From Lytechinus variegatus (taxonomy: Eukaryota; Echinodermata; Echinoidea; Temnopleuroida; Toxopneustidae), in the NCBI RefSeq assembly GCF_018143015.1, contig NC_054740.1, forward strand, positions 71,507,856 through 71,571,855: a DNA stretch of 64,000 nucleotides, read 5' to 3'. Numbering within the stretch: position 1 is the stretch's first letter; every line of letters starts with the position of its first letter. This document shows, one piece after another, positions 50,101 to 59,353 of the stretch. The translations under genes and the position numbers were made by a program. Below the pieces are notes generated by a model, which had not been told where the DNA came from, searched no databases, and saw only the letters and a program-made list of their open reading frames with translations.

Positions 50101-51667
50101 AGGTAGGAAGGTGGAAAGGGATGAAGAGAGAAGGAGAGAAAGAGAGGAATCTTCTGAGAGGGAAGATATGAGAAGGTACAGAGAGGTGGAAGAGAAGAAT
50201 AGGAGAAATGATAGTGAAAGGAGAGGGAGAGGGAATGAAAGAAGAAGGGAAAAACATACTTCTGAGGAAGAAGATAGTGTTAGATCAAAGGATAAGGGTT
50301 ATAGAGAGGAGATATCAGAGAGGAATAGAGGTAGAAGAGAGAATGAGAGAAAGGGAAGAGATGAAGATAGAAGGATAGAGAGAACAAGAGAAGAAAGTTC
50401 TGATGATGAAAGGAGAAGAGGGTCTAGAGAACAAAGACATTGGAATGAAAGAGATGGTAGCGAAAGGAGAGGAGAGGGGAAAGAAAGGAGAATGGGAACA
50501 GGAGAAAGAAGACATGAAAATAAGCAGGACTCTGATATGTCTGATGAGAATGATAGAAACAAAAGAAGGAGACTGAGGGAAGAAGAATTTGAAACTGGCA
50601 ATAGAAATCTGGGTGACAATCGTAGGAGACGTGATGAAGAACAAGAGTATGAAATCGATAATAGCTCAAAACAGAGAAGGAATGAGAGAGGAGAAACAAG
50701 ACCGAGAATAGACGATAGAGGTTTTTATGAACGTGAAACATCTGAAAGACGTGATAGGAATAGAAAAGAGGAAAGGGAAAGGGAGAGATCAGATGAAAGA
50801 ATAGAGATTCAAAATGAAGAGAGGCATAGTGATCAAAGGAAAAAGAAGGTAGAAGTTACTGAATCTAGCAGTGAGGAGGATGATAGTAGTGAGGATAATT
50901 CAACTGATGATTCCAGTAGTGAAGAAGAGAGCGAGGGAGAAGGAGAGAAAAACGATGGGAGTAGAAATGAAAAGAGGGGCACGGAGAGGGAAGAAGAGGA
51001 AAGAAATCATGTTTCCAAGAATGCAAGAGATGAGAGTGAGGATAGTGACAGTGATGAGAGTGATAATGATAGCGATGATAGTGAGGATAGTGATAGTGAA
51101 GAGAGTGAAAGTGAAAACGTTTCCTCTAAAAAAAGAGAAGAACAACGAATGAAAGAGCAACGTGAGCGTGTAAAAGAGAGCGAGAGTGAAAGTGAGAGTG
51201 AAAGTGAAGATAGTAGTGATAGTGAGGAGAGTGATAGTGCGGAACGAGAAAAGGAAGAGAAGAGAAAAAGTGCAGGTCAGATGAGAGATCAGCGTGGACG
51301 TGCCAAAGAGCAAAGTGAGAGTGATGAAGATAGTAGTGATAGTGATGAAAGTGAAGAGGAGGAAGATAATGAAAAGGAGAGCAAAGAGCGTAGAGAGGTC
51401 AATCATGTACGAGAAGATTATAGAAGACCGGAAAAGGATGAAGTGAGAAGACGGCAAGAAGAGCGGAGAGAAGACATTAGAAGAAGAGAAGATGTACGCT
51501 CATATCCTGTGGATAGCAGAAGTAGAGAGAATGACGGGTACAGGAATTCTTATGAAAGAGAAGGAAGAAGGGACCGAAGCTATGAGAAGGAGGATTATAT
51601 ATCAGATAGGCATGATAGAAGGGATAAAGAACGAATGGATAGGAGAAGAGAAAGAGACAGGCGATGA
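28193..51667 (+). CDS. CWC22: CWC22 (nucampholin) spliceosome factor, 19 coding exons, about 1960 aa
   Basis: CWC22 binds eIF4A3 through MIF4G and brings it to the spliceosome for exon junction complex assembly. Exons: 28193-28209, 30642-31046, 31435-31590, 32392-32691, 33724-33960, 34413-34571, 36320-36448, 37015-37108, 37778-37906, 38453-38588, 38960-39166, 39751-39900, 40628-40773, 42623-42700, 43427-43579, 46498-46625, 46963-47064, 48070-48392, 48834-51667. All junctions keep frame. The N-terminal region (about 1-390) is charged and S/R-rich. [20 protein letters not shown] precedes MIF4G (about 427-650, with [31 protein letters not shown]-like [15 protein letters not shown]). MA3 and its following helices span about 719-925 ([47 protein letters not shown]). 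A 944-residue K/R/E/D/S tail follows. Exon 1 rests on a perfect phase match (MPDSD + SERDSSDS) rather than homology. The exon 4 donor is the weak GTTCGT. Confidence 0.95.
29080..29830. repeat. degenerate duplicated segments in CWC22 intron 1
   Basis: AGTTCCATATGCA followed by CCCCCACTnAAATTGA, and GGAGAAGGTTCA, occur near 29190-29250 and 29455-29500. TGAACTGGAAGTCTCAACAA occurs near 29370 and, as AACTGGAAGTCTCAACAA, again near 29775. These are diverged local duplications inside the 2.4 kb first intron. No exon was found there, and the rest of the intron shows nothing I recognise. Confidence 0.55.
31358..31441 (+). repeat. duplicated 3' splice site in CWC22 intron 2
   Basis: A pyrimidine tract plus acceptor (AAATCTTTTGATTTTAATAT, TTCAG, CATCACC) at 31358-31389 is repeated at 31409-31441. 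The second copy is the one that keeps frame, with exon 3 starting at 31435. The AGs are 52 bases apart. Using the upstream one would shift frame and reach TAA at 31408-31410. Confidence 0.85.
33414..33432 (+). promoter_or_regulatory. CTCF-like motif in CWC22 intron 4
   Basis: TGGCCACCAGGTGGCGACT matches the vertebrate CTCF consensus TGGCCACCAGGGGGCGCTA at 15 of 19 positions, including the core CCACCAGG.GGCG. CTCF is conserved in deuterostomes. The base match is direct, but occupancy is unknown. Confidence 0.45.
35035..36136. repeat. DR1-rich 1.1 kb repeat, copy A (CWC22 intron 6)
   Basis: It begins TTTTTGTCTCACCTGCGAAG and ends GCAGGTGAGACGGCCAGAGG / CATTCCACTTGTT. GTCTCACCTGC and GCAGGTGAGAC are an 11-base perfect inverted pair near the ends. 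The inside is six or so tandem units of about 150-190 bp (CATAACTTTGAAAGTTTATG, ATCACTGAACATCCTG, CACATGACCAAGGTCAAAGG). Four units hold a perfect AGGTCAAAGGTCA. It is non-coding and in the same orientation as copies B and C. Confidence 0.9.
36916..37043 (+). repeat. 54 bp tandem duplication across the intron 7/exon 8 acceptor of CWC22
   Basis: A unit of 54 bases (TGGTTGGTTAGCTAAAGCAG to ATTGTTCTTTTCAG) is present as a partial copy (36916-36960), a full copy (36961-37014) and the exon start (37015-37043). Acceptor AGs therefore end at 36960 and 37014. The downstream one gives the conserved reading [16 protein letters not shown]. The upstream one would add 18 codons in frame ([18 protein letters not shown]). 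Confidence 0.9.
38049..38208 (+). repeat. (GAT)n then (GGT)n trinucleotide tract in CWC22 intron 9
   Basis: About 75 bases of nearly pure GAT are followed by about 80 bases of GGT/GGA/GGC triplets, starting about 140 bases after exon 9. The tract is open in several frames on both strands, which explains the apparent Asp/Gly, His/Pro/Ser and Met/Val polypeptides. None has splice or homology support. Confidence 0.95.
39410..39610 (+). mobile_element. probable 5'-truncated LINE tail in CWC22 intron 11
   Basis: GGCTAACCTCGATTAGCATC, TTGTACAATTCCTTGTACCT and GGTAATAAAATAAATTCAAT end in an AATTCAATTTAATTCAAT tail. The tail composition matches that of the LINE fragment at 12610-13190. No coding part remains, so the assignment is tentative. 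Confidence 0.4.
40166..40238. repeat. decayed right end of the DR1-rich repeat (CWC22 intron 12)
   Basis: GCCAGCACTGACGGTATATG / GAATTGCATTATGCAGGCA / GGGCATTCCACTTGTTT follows the order of the right end of copies A-C (GTCAGCACTGCTGCTATATT, GCGTGATGCAGG, AGGCATTCCACTTGTT) with substitutions. It is an isolated terminal fragment. Confidence 0.6.
41367..42478. repeat. DR1-rich 1.1 kb repeat, copy B (CWC22 intron 13)
   Basis: It has the same ends and internal units as copies A and C (GTCTCACCTGCGAAGC to CATTCCACTTGTT) and differs from them by scattered substitutions. Four perfect AGGTCAAAGGTCA motifs and one with a single change (AGGTCAAAGGTTA) are present. It occupies most of the 1.85 kb intron. 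Confidence 0.9.
42961..43160. mobile_element. 200 bp near-perfect palindrome in CWC22 intron 14
   Basis: Left arm words TGGAACATGGGGTAAGTTG, TTTTCTTTAACGCCTGTAAA and ATGCAATACTGCCCTCAATT return as the reverse complement at 43070-43160 with only a few mismatches. The arms are about 88 bases and the loop about 25. It is a foldback MITE or a very recent inverted duplication. It lies about 260 bases from both exon 14 and exon 15. Confidence 0.85.
44665..45228. mobile_element. Tc1/mariner-type MITE, 564 bp (CWC22 intron 15)
   Basis: The left end CAGTTGAGGCCAAAAGTTTA / CATACACC is preceded by TA. The right end GTATGTAAACTTCTGGCC / TCAACTG is its inverted copy. These ends resemble Tc1 elements such as Sleeping Beauty (CAGTTGAAGTCGGAAGTTTA). 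Subterminal sequences also pair (CATGCCAAACATCGTAAAAT with ATTTATGATGTTTGGCA). There is no transposase ORF. The right flank is TG rather than TA, so one base of the target duplication has changed. Confidence 0.85.
45373..46482. repeat. DR1-rich 1.1 kb repeat, copy C (CWC22 intron 15)
   Basis: The full-length copy has five perfect AGGTCAAAGGTCA motifs (45586, 45778, 45941, 46104, 46257; spacings 192, 163, 163, 153). Its end, CATTCCACTTGTT at 46482, lies 15 bases before the acceptor AG end (46497) of exon 16. The intron's branch point therefore probably falls inside the repeat. Confidence 0.9.
47112..47450. repeat. decayed relative of the DR1-rich repeat (CWC22 intron 17)
   Basis: TTTTTGTCTTGCCTGCATAG / CAGAAGTGAGA, AACATCAAATTTTAAGTTTT, TTGAAATGCCATCA, TTGCATGAGTTTCAGTTCAC and ATCAAAGTTAAAGGTTATTT line up in order with copies A-C but with many changes. 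It is an old copy in which the DR1 motifs are lost. Confidence 0.6.
48834..51667 (+). other. CWC22 terminal coding exon: 944-codon charged RS-like tail
   Basis: This single exon encodes almost only R, K, E, D and S, followed by TGA at 51665-51667. Near 49280-49660 four degenerate units of about 30-33 residues recur ([73 protein letters not shown]). Acidic SD/SE runs occur at about 50860-50945, 51030-51120, 51175-51240 and 51310-51370. The composition suggests a disordered, phosphorylatable tail. Long open frames on the other strand are shadows of the purine bias. Confidence 0.9.
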
Positions 51668-54185
51668 CCTTGGTAGTATCCTAGCATTAATCATATTGAT
51701 TATGGACAGGCTGCTTTACGTAGGTGTACATTGTATCATAGATAATCATTAGATATGTGATAAATTTATTTTGAGATATGAAATATGTCATGTTTTCTTA
51801 TAGTATGATTGCCAACACACAAACTGGTTTTCTAACTGGAATATCAAGGGCTAAGACATCCAAATGCATCTTATCATTTATTGTGAGAAAGAGCATTTAC
51901 ATTGATTTAAGGATGATGTAAACCCTGGATAATCACTGTTGGCATATCAAATCATAGGCTATAATTTAATTAGCTCCCCTTTTCAAAGATGTGTATCACT
52001 TTTTGAAAGTTAGAATGGGTATCTTGAGAAAGATCCTTAGATTTCTACTTCAAGTTATACCAGTGCATTGCAGGATGTGTCGAGGATATATCCATAGAAT
52101 ATTATACAGAAAGTATTTTACAAAATATAATTGTAAAAGGTAACATCACAGCCATGGAATGATTTTGAAAATTCCCTTTCACCTCATAACATGATTTGCA
52201 GAAAGCTGAAAAGTTATACTTACTCCAAATTTAACCAGATTTTATTGAGCACTTAAGGAAAAAAAGGATTTTTGACCTGATTTCATAAAGTTGATTTTAA
52301 TTTTACCATGGTACAACCCAAAAGAGTATGCAGAGTTCTTGTACACAATAATGCTTATATCATTGCGTACGCTTAGAAAAGTGAGACACAATAATACAAG
52401 AAATCATTATATTCCATTTTTTATCCATGGTATGCTCAAAACCGCCGTTGTGAATTTGGGCCATTGTTTCACATAACGGACACTGGTGCACTAAAAATGC
52501 AACTGTGTAGTAAAATTTGGTTAAAGTTGTTGTTTATATTATTTAATGTTAAATATATCTGATTAACTCAACAATACCTGTTTAAATGCTGTAAATGCTG
52601 TGATGCTTTAAAATTGTCTAAAGTGCCATGTCCATTCAATTAAGAAGAATTGCCATTTTTAAAATTTGCTTTATTCTTGTGTTTTTTTTTTTTGTAATTT
52701 GAACCCAATTTGTAGGTTATTTTAACTCCAGATACTCTATGTGTTGAACCCAATCTGTTACCCCAGACAAAACCCTATGCAGTATTATTTATTTCATTGA
52801 TATTTTATTCCCTTTTCTGCCATTCCATGTTCACCAACTATGTCACTTTAAAAGGAATGAGTTGTATATTACTAGTAACCTATGTTGTATTTCTTCAACA
52901 ATAAGTCTATGAATGGTTGATGAATATAGAGTCGAATCATGATTGAATTATTAAAGGACAAGTCCACCCCAACAAAAACTATTGATTCAAATCAACATTT
53001 TTCTGAGGTGGACTAGACCTTTAAATATATACAATTCTACAGCCAGTTATAATCTATGTCCCTGTACCCGTCCACACAGAAACGTTAGTGCTGACAGCGC
53101 ACTAACAGTAGGCCCAGTCACATCTTTTGAGTTATGATGTCAAACGTTGATACAAGATGTAACATGTTGTTGTGACGTAGGCATCACTGCAACATCACCG
53201 GTTGTAAGCCTCCGTTAGTGCATTATCAACGTAAGCATTGATTCTGTTCGGTCAGTGCAGGTTGGTATTCTGAATTGTGATCCAGTGAGCATCCAACCCT
53301 AATGACTGATTTATTAAGTATAGGTTGAATGTTGAAAGAAATTTGACCAGAAATTCGAAAATTGTGGCTGTTTGAAATTACCTACACTATGTAAAGCTCA
53401 TATTTGGAAATTTTTAAGGAGATAGTGACAGGTAATGGGGATAAATGAACACAAATGCGCAAACAGATTGAAGCTTGACAACTGTTTGTATGTGAAAAAA
53501 AGTATGCTCTTTGAAGGAAATTCGTTTTCAATTAAATGTGATGTGGTAAGACACTTTCCACATTTATGTATTGGTACATGTCTCTATAAGCAAATGACAA
53601 AAAGTTTTTTTTTATTAAGTTTTTATTGTTTTCATTTCCGCTTAAGCAAGTAAAATTGTAAAATTTCAACTGGAGGGATTTTTCAAAGTGCATACTTTTT
53701 GTTAATATGCGCTGTACTACTTGATTCCTCCGTATTAGCAATCTATTGTTCACTTGTATTTTTCTGTGTTGAAAAATAATGAAAGATACAAGTGGTAAAT
53801 ATTTTTCCTTCTTGATTTTCACCTTTTCCCTGTATATTTAGGATTTTTGTTCTGTGTGTTTTGCCATGTAATCTACTTGTAGACATACATTGTATGTTCA
53901 CATTGAGACATGTATATAACGTCACTGTTTTGTACACACACTTACTGTGCAAAGTGCTCTGAATTAAATATTTTGAATTCATTTCTGATATCTTTCAGGT
54001 GGAGAATTGTTATTCTTTAATAATCAATGAACTGTAACTCCACTGTCTACAGCCCATGTTCTGAAGTCAGGTGTAGTATAAACTCTGGTCTAAAATTGTG
54101 GTTTAACTATTGGCCAGTTGTGAAATAAATCTATAACAGTGTAGATTCAATTGATCTGTTCATTTATTACTCAAGTAATAAATAC
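51668..54185 (+). other. CWC22 3' flank / probable 3'UTR
   Basis: There is no further coding exon. AATAAA occurs at 54124-54129 and 54177-54182, the first canonical polyadenylation signals I found after the stop. This would give a 3'UTR of about 2.5 kb that includes the 74 bp MITE remnant at 52951-53024. Transcript ends are not proven. Confidence 0.4.
52951..53024. mobile_element. 74 bp end-to-end MITE remnant (TTAA family)
   Basis: TTAAAGGACAAGTCCACCCC leads to TATTGATT and immediately to CAAATCAAC, with the right end GAGGTGGACTAGACCTTTAA. Both terminal repeats of the 54601-55205 family are present with the whole middle missing, leaving a near palindrome bounded by TTAA. Confidence 0.85.
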
Positions 54186-54208
54186 ATATCTGTAAATAAT
54201 GATAATAA

Positions 54209-54306
54209 TATAGGGTATTTATATTGCGCACATATCCACCTTGTTAGGTGCTCAAGGCGCTCCTATATTATCCGGCTAGGCTAGGTGTTCATAGCGCACA
54301 CAGCTT
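54209..54306. repeat. SINE-like repeat fragment, same family as 2481-2690
   Basis: TATTTATATTGCGCACAT, CACCTTGTTAGGTGCTCAAG, GCGCTCCTATATTATCCGG and CATAGCGCACACAGC match the first half of the 2481-2690 copy with few changes. Confidence 0.65.
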
Positions 54307-54600
54307 TAGCTAAAACAGATAATTTCATCATTAAAGCATGATGAAAGAGTGCAGTAAACTTTAAAAATATACAATGTAAACAGATTTTTGACATATTTGG
54401 CTTGCCATAATTTAAGCCAAGATTTAGACCAAGGGTTTTAGGCTTCAGAATATGGGCCTCTACATTTATGTTTACATTTTCCTTAGGGTCGCCAGGGGCA
54501 GTAACTAAGAGATCTTTTCAGTTTATGACTTGAAACTGTCCTGAGGTCCACAGAAAGATTCTGATCCTGTTATGTTCCCTCTTGTGCAGACTTGATAAGA

Positions 54601-55205
54601 TTAAAGGTCAAGTCCACCTCAGAAAAACATTGATTTAAATCAATAGAGAAAAATCAGACAAGAATAATGCTGAAAATTTCATCGAAATCGGATGTAAAAT
54701 GAGAAAGTTATGACATTTAAAAGTTTCGCTTATTTTTCCCTAATAGTTATATTCACAATTTAGTCACATGCAAATGAGAGAATCGATGATGTCCCTCACT
54801 CACTATTTATTTTGTTTTTTATTGTTTGAATTATACAATATTTCAATATTTACACATTTCACAATAAGGACAAACTGGATTAAACCATTAAATGTTAAAC
54901 AATGGTAATTCCACATGTTCAGGGAGAAATAAAACTTTGTTTCACAGGACAATAATGATGAAATTAGAATATTTCATATTTTATACAATAAAATACAAAA
55001 GAAATAGTGAGTGATGTCATCAGTTTCCTCATTTGCACACCGACCAGGATGTGCATAACTGCTTTGTGAAATTAAGCGAATTTTAAAACTATCATAACTT
55101 TCTTATTATACATCCGATTTTGATGAAATTTTCAGTGTTTTGTTCGTTGGATTTTTCTCTTTTTTATTCAAATCAATTCTTTGTTGGAGTGTACTTGTCC
55201 TTTAA
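54601..55205. mobile_element. complete TTAA MITE, 605 bp
   Basis: The left end TTAAAGGTCAAGTCCACCTC runs on to ATTGATTTAAAT. The right end is ATTTGAATAAAA-type sequence inverted, finishing GGAGTGTACTTGTCCTTTAA. Internal inverted words include AAAATTTCATCGAAATCGGA with TCCGATTTTGATGAAATTTT, and AGAAATAGTGAGTGATG with its counterpart at the other side. It is bounded by TTAA, has no ORF, and is the reference copy for 3032-3530 and 52951-53024. Confidence 0.9.
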
Positions 55206-55415
55206 AAGATGAGAGAGGAGGAAAGGAGGGAGAGAGTGAAGAAGAAGAAGAAAGAGGAGAAGAAGAAGGAAAAAGAAGAGAAGGAAGAGACGAGAAGGAT
55301 GATAATGAAAATAAAAATTGATAAGAATTAAAGAAGGGAGAGGAAGGAAGAGAGAGAAGAAGGAAGATGAGAAGAAGAGAAGAGAAGAAGAGAAGAAGTA
55401 TGATAATATTGAAAA
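55206..55415. repeat. purine-rich (GAAGA)n tract
   Basis: A strongly GA-biased stretch (GAGGAAAGGAGGGAGAGAG, AAGAAGAAGAAAGAGG). A second, shorter one lies at about 55760-55860 on the other side of the tRNA gene. It is low complexity with no gene. Confidence 0.8.
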
Positions 55416-55638
55416 TGAAAACAAGTTATGTGAGTGTCAAAATGAAAATAACAAAGGAACCGATTTTCTTTCTATTTTTCGCCTGTCATAATAGTCTAAA
55501 AACACTTTTCTAGGATCTGAGTGCGTTTATTCAATGACCAATCAGTACCCACAGAGAGCCTTCATAATATTTATCAGTCTGGTAAACAGGAACTAAGAAC
55601 TGAATTAAATGTGATGTAATAAGCTGAAAATTAACAGC

Positions 55639-55711
55639 GTTTCCGTAGTGTAGTGGTTATCACGTGCGCTTCACACGCGCAAGGTCCCCGGTTCGAACCC
55701 GGGCGGAAACA
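55639..55711 (+). tRNA. tRNA-Val, anticodon CAC
   Basis: This is a 73-base cloverleaf. Acceptor arms GTTTCCG (55639-55645) and CGGAAAC (55704-55710) pair perfectly, with A as discriminator. The D-arm region is TAGTGTAGTGGTTATCA, which also serves as the A box. The anticodon arm is TGCGC-TTCACAC-GCGCA with anticodon CAC. The T arm is CCCGGTTCGAACCCGGG, containing the B box GGTTCGAACC. It resembles vertebrate tRNA-Val(CAC) almost throughout, with changes that preserve pairing in the anticodon stem. There is no intron, and CCA is not encoded. Confidence 0.97.
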
Positions 55712-55714
55712 GTA

Positions 55715-55722
55715 ATTTTTTT
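55715..55722 (+). terminator. Pol III T-run terminator after tRNA-Val
   Basis: A run of eight or so T follows the tRNA 3' end by three bases, the usual Pol III termination signal. Confidence 0.8.
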
Positions 55723-56209
55723 TAACACTTTTTTTTAGATATATCTATCGGAAATTTCTGTAGAAGAAGGAGGAGCAAATGAGGAGGAAGAGGGGGAGAA
55801 GAAGGAGAAGAATTTTTTCTCTTTTTAAAAGAGAAGAAGAGAGGGTGAAAGAGGAAAAAAGCTGTACCTAATGAATAGATTACAAATGGAAAGGTTTTTT
55901 TTAGATACGCATCCTGTTTTAAGCACGTTTCGAAGGAAAGAACAATTGGGCTGTATACCTAAATGAACAATTAATGCGATTTTTTTATATATACTTACCC
56001 GACAATTGGGAACCTATTATGCAAGCATGCAGAAGATACCCATTCTTTCTGTGATTATAATGCAGTGCATAGAATAATGTACCTGTTTAGGTCTAAAGCT
56101 ATACAAAAATAAGCTGGCGCCTCGTGCTTTTGAGATACATATATACATGTATAATTTTTCTTTATAAAGTTTTGTTAAAGTGGTCCAGTTTTCATGTTAG
56201 AAAATCGAA

Positions 56210-58075
56210 ACTTTACTCTTGGCGCTCGCATCAGTTGTTTTAACTTGTTTAGTTATAGGCCTAAGCCACTCCTGTTCATGGTTACAGAAAGTGCTTAGAA
56301 TGTTAAGTTTCAACAATTTTAATCTCGCGCTTTGCGCCGGTATTATTATTAAACTCAGAATATCTTAATTTCGGATTTAATTAGCTTGCGCTCCGCGCCC
56401 CCATCAATCAAAGATTTTAAAAGTCATCAATAAATTTAATTCCTTTTATTTTTGAAAATGCATGGCCCATGCTCGCATTTTGATTAGTAAGAGATACATT
56501 ATCTTCATAAAGTCCTTAAAATGTTCCTATTTGATGTCAGTTTTTCGCGCTACGCGCTCGCATTGTTATTAGTGAGAAACACACTCTTTTCATCCTTAAG
56601 CCATTCCCTGATATCATGATTAGCTTTAAGAGCCATAGCCAGGGGTTACCCCGCCGCTTGCCAATGTAGCAAAAAAATAGAAAAAAAAATAATAATTAAA
56701 AGTTGAAAAGGGGAAGGAGAGGAGAAAATGAATAAAAAGAAAAGAAAAATGAATGGAATAAAAAGCTTAAAAGATCCAACTTTTAAAGCCAATATGCACA
56801 ACATATTTCATAATCTATCTGATCTTATCGCGATTTTAGTTTAATTATTTTGTTTCAACGCAATTATAAACATCCTCTTCATGATAAAAAAAAGTGTGCA
56901 ATGACAATTGATTAGCTGTCTTTAACCAATTCCTAAATTCCCTTTTCTGGTCAGTAGGCCTATATCAATTATTTTCAGCGCTTTGAGTTCACATTAAAGG
57001 GCTACTCCACTCCACTCCACTCTGAAAATAATATGATATAAACAGATGTAAAAAAAAAAAAAAAACAACCCATATGATCAAAGTCGGCCAAGGGAAGAAT
57101 ACCATTTTGAAGAATTGCATTTCTTCGGTGAAACAGTTCTATGCATATACTCATGAGTAGGCATAGGGTACCTACGGGGGCAGACTGCCCCCCCCCCCCC
57201 GACGAGTCACAACTCATGCAAGGAACGTATCCCTCCCCCCCCCCCCCCCCGACGAGTCACAAGTGATCTCTGACGAGCCATCAGTGGCCCCTCCTTTGAA
57301 GTTGAAGACTTTTTATTTTTTGCTTGAATTTTTTTTTTCGCGTGCGAAATGTCTTTTATATCCTGTTGAGGACTTTTTTTTTTGCTTCTCAATTTTTTTG
57401 GCGGACGATTTTGCCCTCCCCCTGTGGAAAATCCTAGATACGCTACTGAGTAGGCCCTATTCAATAAGCAAAATGATCATGGATGCCATATCCCCACTTG
57501 TTATTTTGTATTTTGTCACATGAAATTATTTCCTCTTTATTTAAAAGCGTGCTTGTCTAGTTTTCAGATTGGAATATAAAAAGAATTCAGCTCACGCTTC
57601 GCAACATTTCTTTAGCAAGATACACATCCTTTTTATGATTATAAAAAGTGAATAGAATGTCCCACTTTTAGATCTAAACCCCAAAAATGTTTATTAGATT
57701 TCCCATATAGCACCCATTTTCTTCCAATCGAAATATAAAAAAAATCACATCAATTGTTCAATACTTATCTGATCATTGGTCCTTTAAGGTCTGAATATAG
57801 AGAATTTTCAGCTCACGCTTCGGCGCTCGCATCAATAGTTTATTCAGATAACATCCTGATCATTGGCATAAAGAGCGCTTAGATTGTCAAGTTTTTTTGT
57901 GAAAATATAACAAAAGTTTAACTCGCGCTTTGCGCGCGGATTGTTTGGTTGGTGGGATATATTTCCTCATGAGACACTGCAAAAAAATAATAATAAACAG
58001 TCCCATTTTCATGTTTTTATGTCAATATATTGCAAATTTCATCTTGGGCTTCGCGCACGCATGTAATATTGTTCA
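56210..58075. repeat. degenerate TTCGCGCTCGCAT array
   Basis: Words such as TCGCGCTTTGCGC, CTTGCGCTCCGCGCCCC, TTTTCGCGCTACGCGCTCGC, GCTCACGCTTCGGCGCTCG and CTTCGCGCACGCATG recur about every 100-200 bases. They are separated by GTGAGATACATxCTxTT-type text. This is the same array as inside 6550-7631, in the same orientation. It is interrupted by 57160-57449. There is no ORF of note. Confidence 0.7.
57160..57449. mobile_element. C-tract MITE inserted in the array, same family as 4560-4811
   Basis: ACCTACGGGGGCAGACTGCC, GACGAGTCACAACTCATGCA, GGAACGTATCCCTCCCCC, TTTTTTGCTT repeats and CCTGTGGAAAATCCTAGATA / CGCTACTG follow the same order as at 4560-4811. It sits inside the TTCGCGCTCGC array. Confidence 0.65.
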
Positions 58076-58138
58076 CTTAGGGCATAAATACGCCTCTTGA
58101 TCACCATTACAAAAATTTACAATATTTTTTTTTTATAT

Positions 58139-58193
58139 ATTTGATGTGCCAGTGAACGATGAGAGGCTCTCAGCGTTCACTGGCACATCAAAT
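58139..58193. other. perfect 20 bp stem hairpin
   Basis: ATTTGATGTGCCAGTGAACG (58139-58158) and CGTTCACTGGCACATCAAAT (58174-58193) are exact reverse complements with a 15-base loop. The loop itself contains GAGAG/CTCTC. It may be the core of a small foldback element or a transcribed hairpin. Nothing else nearby identifies it. Confidence 0.8.
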
Positions 58194-58199
58194 GTAAGA

Positions 58200-59350
58200 T
58201 AAAAATTGTGCTTGCCTCGCATTTCTTTTAATTTAGTCGCCGATCTGGGAAAATGTTGGGTTTTTTCTGACCTATTTGGCGAAAGCTGGATCTGCCCCGG
58301 GAAGTAACGGAACTGATCATACACTAGAAAGGTTTATGATTCGGAACCCCCAGACCTTATAGAAAATTACCTGGCTTTCTCCGCATGCTAAACGAGGCTT
58401 ACAACTGTTTTATTTTTTGTCTAAGTTCCTGCTTCTGTGTTTGGTGCAGCTGCTTTCCGACTCCTTCTTCTTCAGATTATGTTTTTCCTGGTTCATAGCA
58501 ATTTCGTCCAAATAAGAACCAAAACAAATTAATCGGCAAGGGTCTCTATATATATTAGAGCACTAGATGATTATTGCCTAGGATTCTAGTCGCGATTTTA
58601 TGGGTGGCATAACCCAGGTTTTATACCTATACAGTCTAAATTAGAATTTTCAAATACATTCGTAAGGAATGCCGGGTTGAAATTTCTTCCATTTACGTCA
58701 GTAATAATGTATCAATTAAACTTTTGTTGTATGTTCTTATTCTTTCCATTTCACACTCAATTATTTCGACATACAACTTTTTGCAGCAGGAACCCAGGTT
58801 TAACTAAAAATTGCTATCACATAAAGTTCTGTTTTTTTTTCTTTTCTTATCTTTTCTTTTCTTCCCGGTTTTTCTTTTCTTTTCCATTTTTGCGATTGGA
58901 CGTTTCGATTCGGCGACACATAAGCTAGCGCCATATTCAAGCGGGTGGCACTGAATGCTGCAAGAAAAGGTACGACCAAAAAGATCCTGTGATTTCAATG
59001 ACTTATTGTCGTTATTGTGACTTTTCAATTGCACTTTTCTTTCTTGAAATAAAGGAGGATAATTAAAAGGTGAGTATTTCTGAAATATTAATCGGGTTTT
59101 ATCGTGTAATTTGTTTGTATCTTAGACCTGTGCGCTCGCTGACTCGCGCTCGAGTCTAGCTAAGGCTAAGCTAGACAGCTGGCAGCCGTCTGTTTCGAGG
59201 AGTTTTTTAACATTTTTTTTTTATTTCTCCTCGTACACAGACGGCTCGCTATCGTGCAGCCACCATTAGGGGACTTGCAATGCAAAATCCCCCCGTCGGG
59301 GCTTTTCAATTTTTGTCTTTAATGAATAAAAATTTCGAAAATTATAGTGA
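58200..59350. other. intergenic, nothing recognised
   Basis: No gene is supported. A short inverted motif GTCTAGCTAAGGCTAAGCTAGAC and CAGACGGC repeats occur near 59150-59250. A CT-rich tract lies at 58830-58880. Confidence 0.4.
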
Positions 59351-59353
59351 CCA

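Noticed and set aside
49218-51457. Long open frames on the minus strand (up to 208 aa) under the CWC22 last exon
   Set aside because: They are the Ser/Phe/Leu-rich complement of a purine-biased exon and have no splice sites or recognisable domains.
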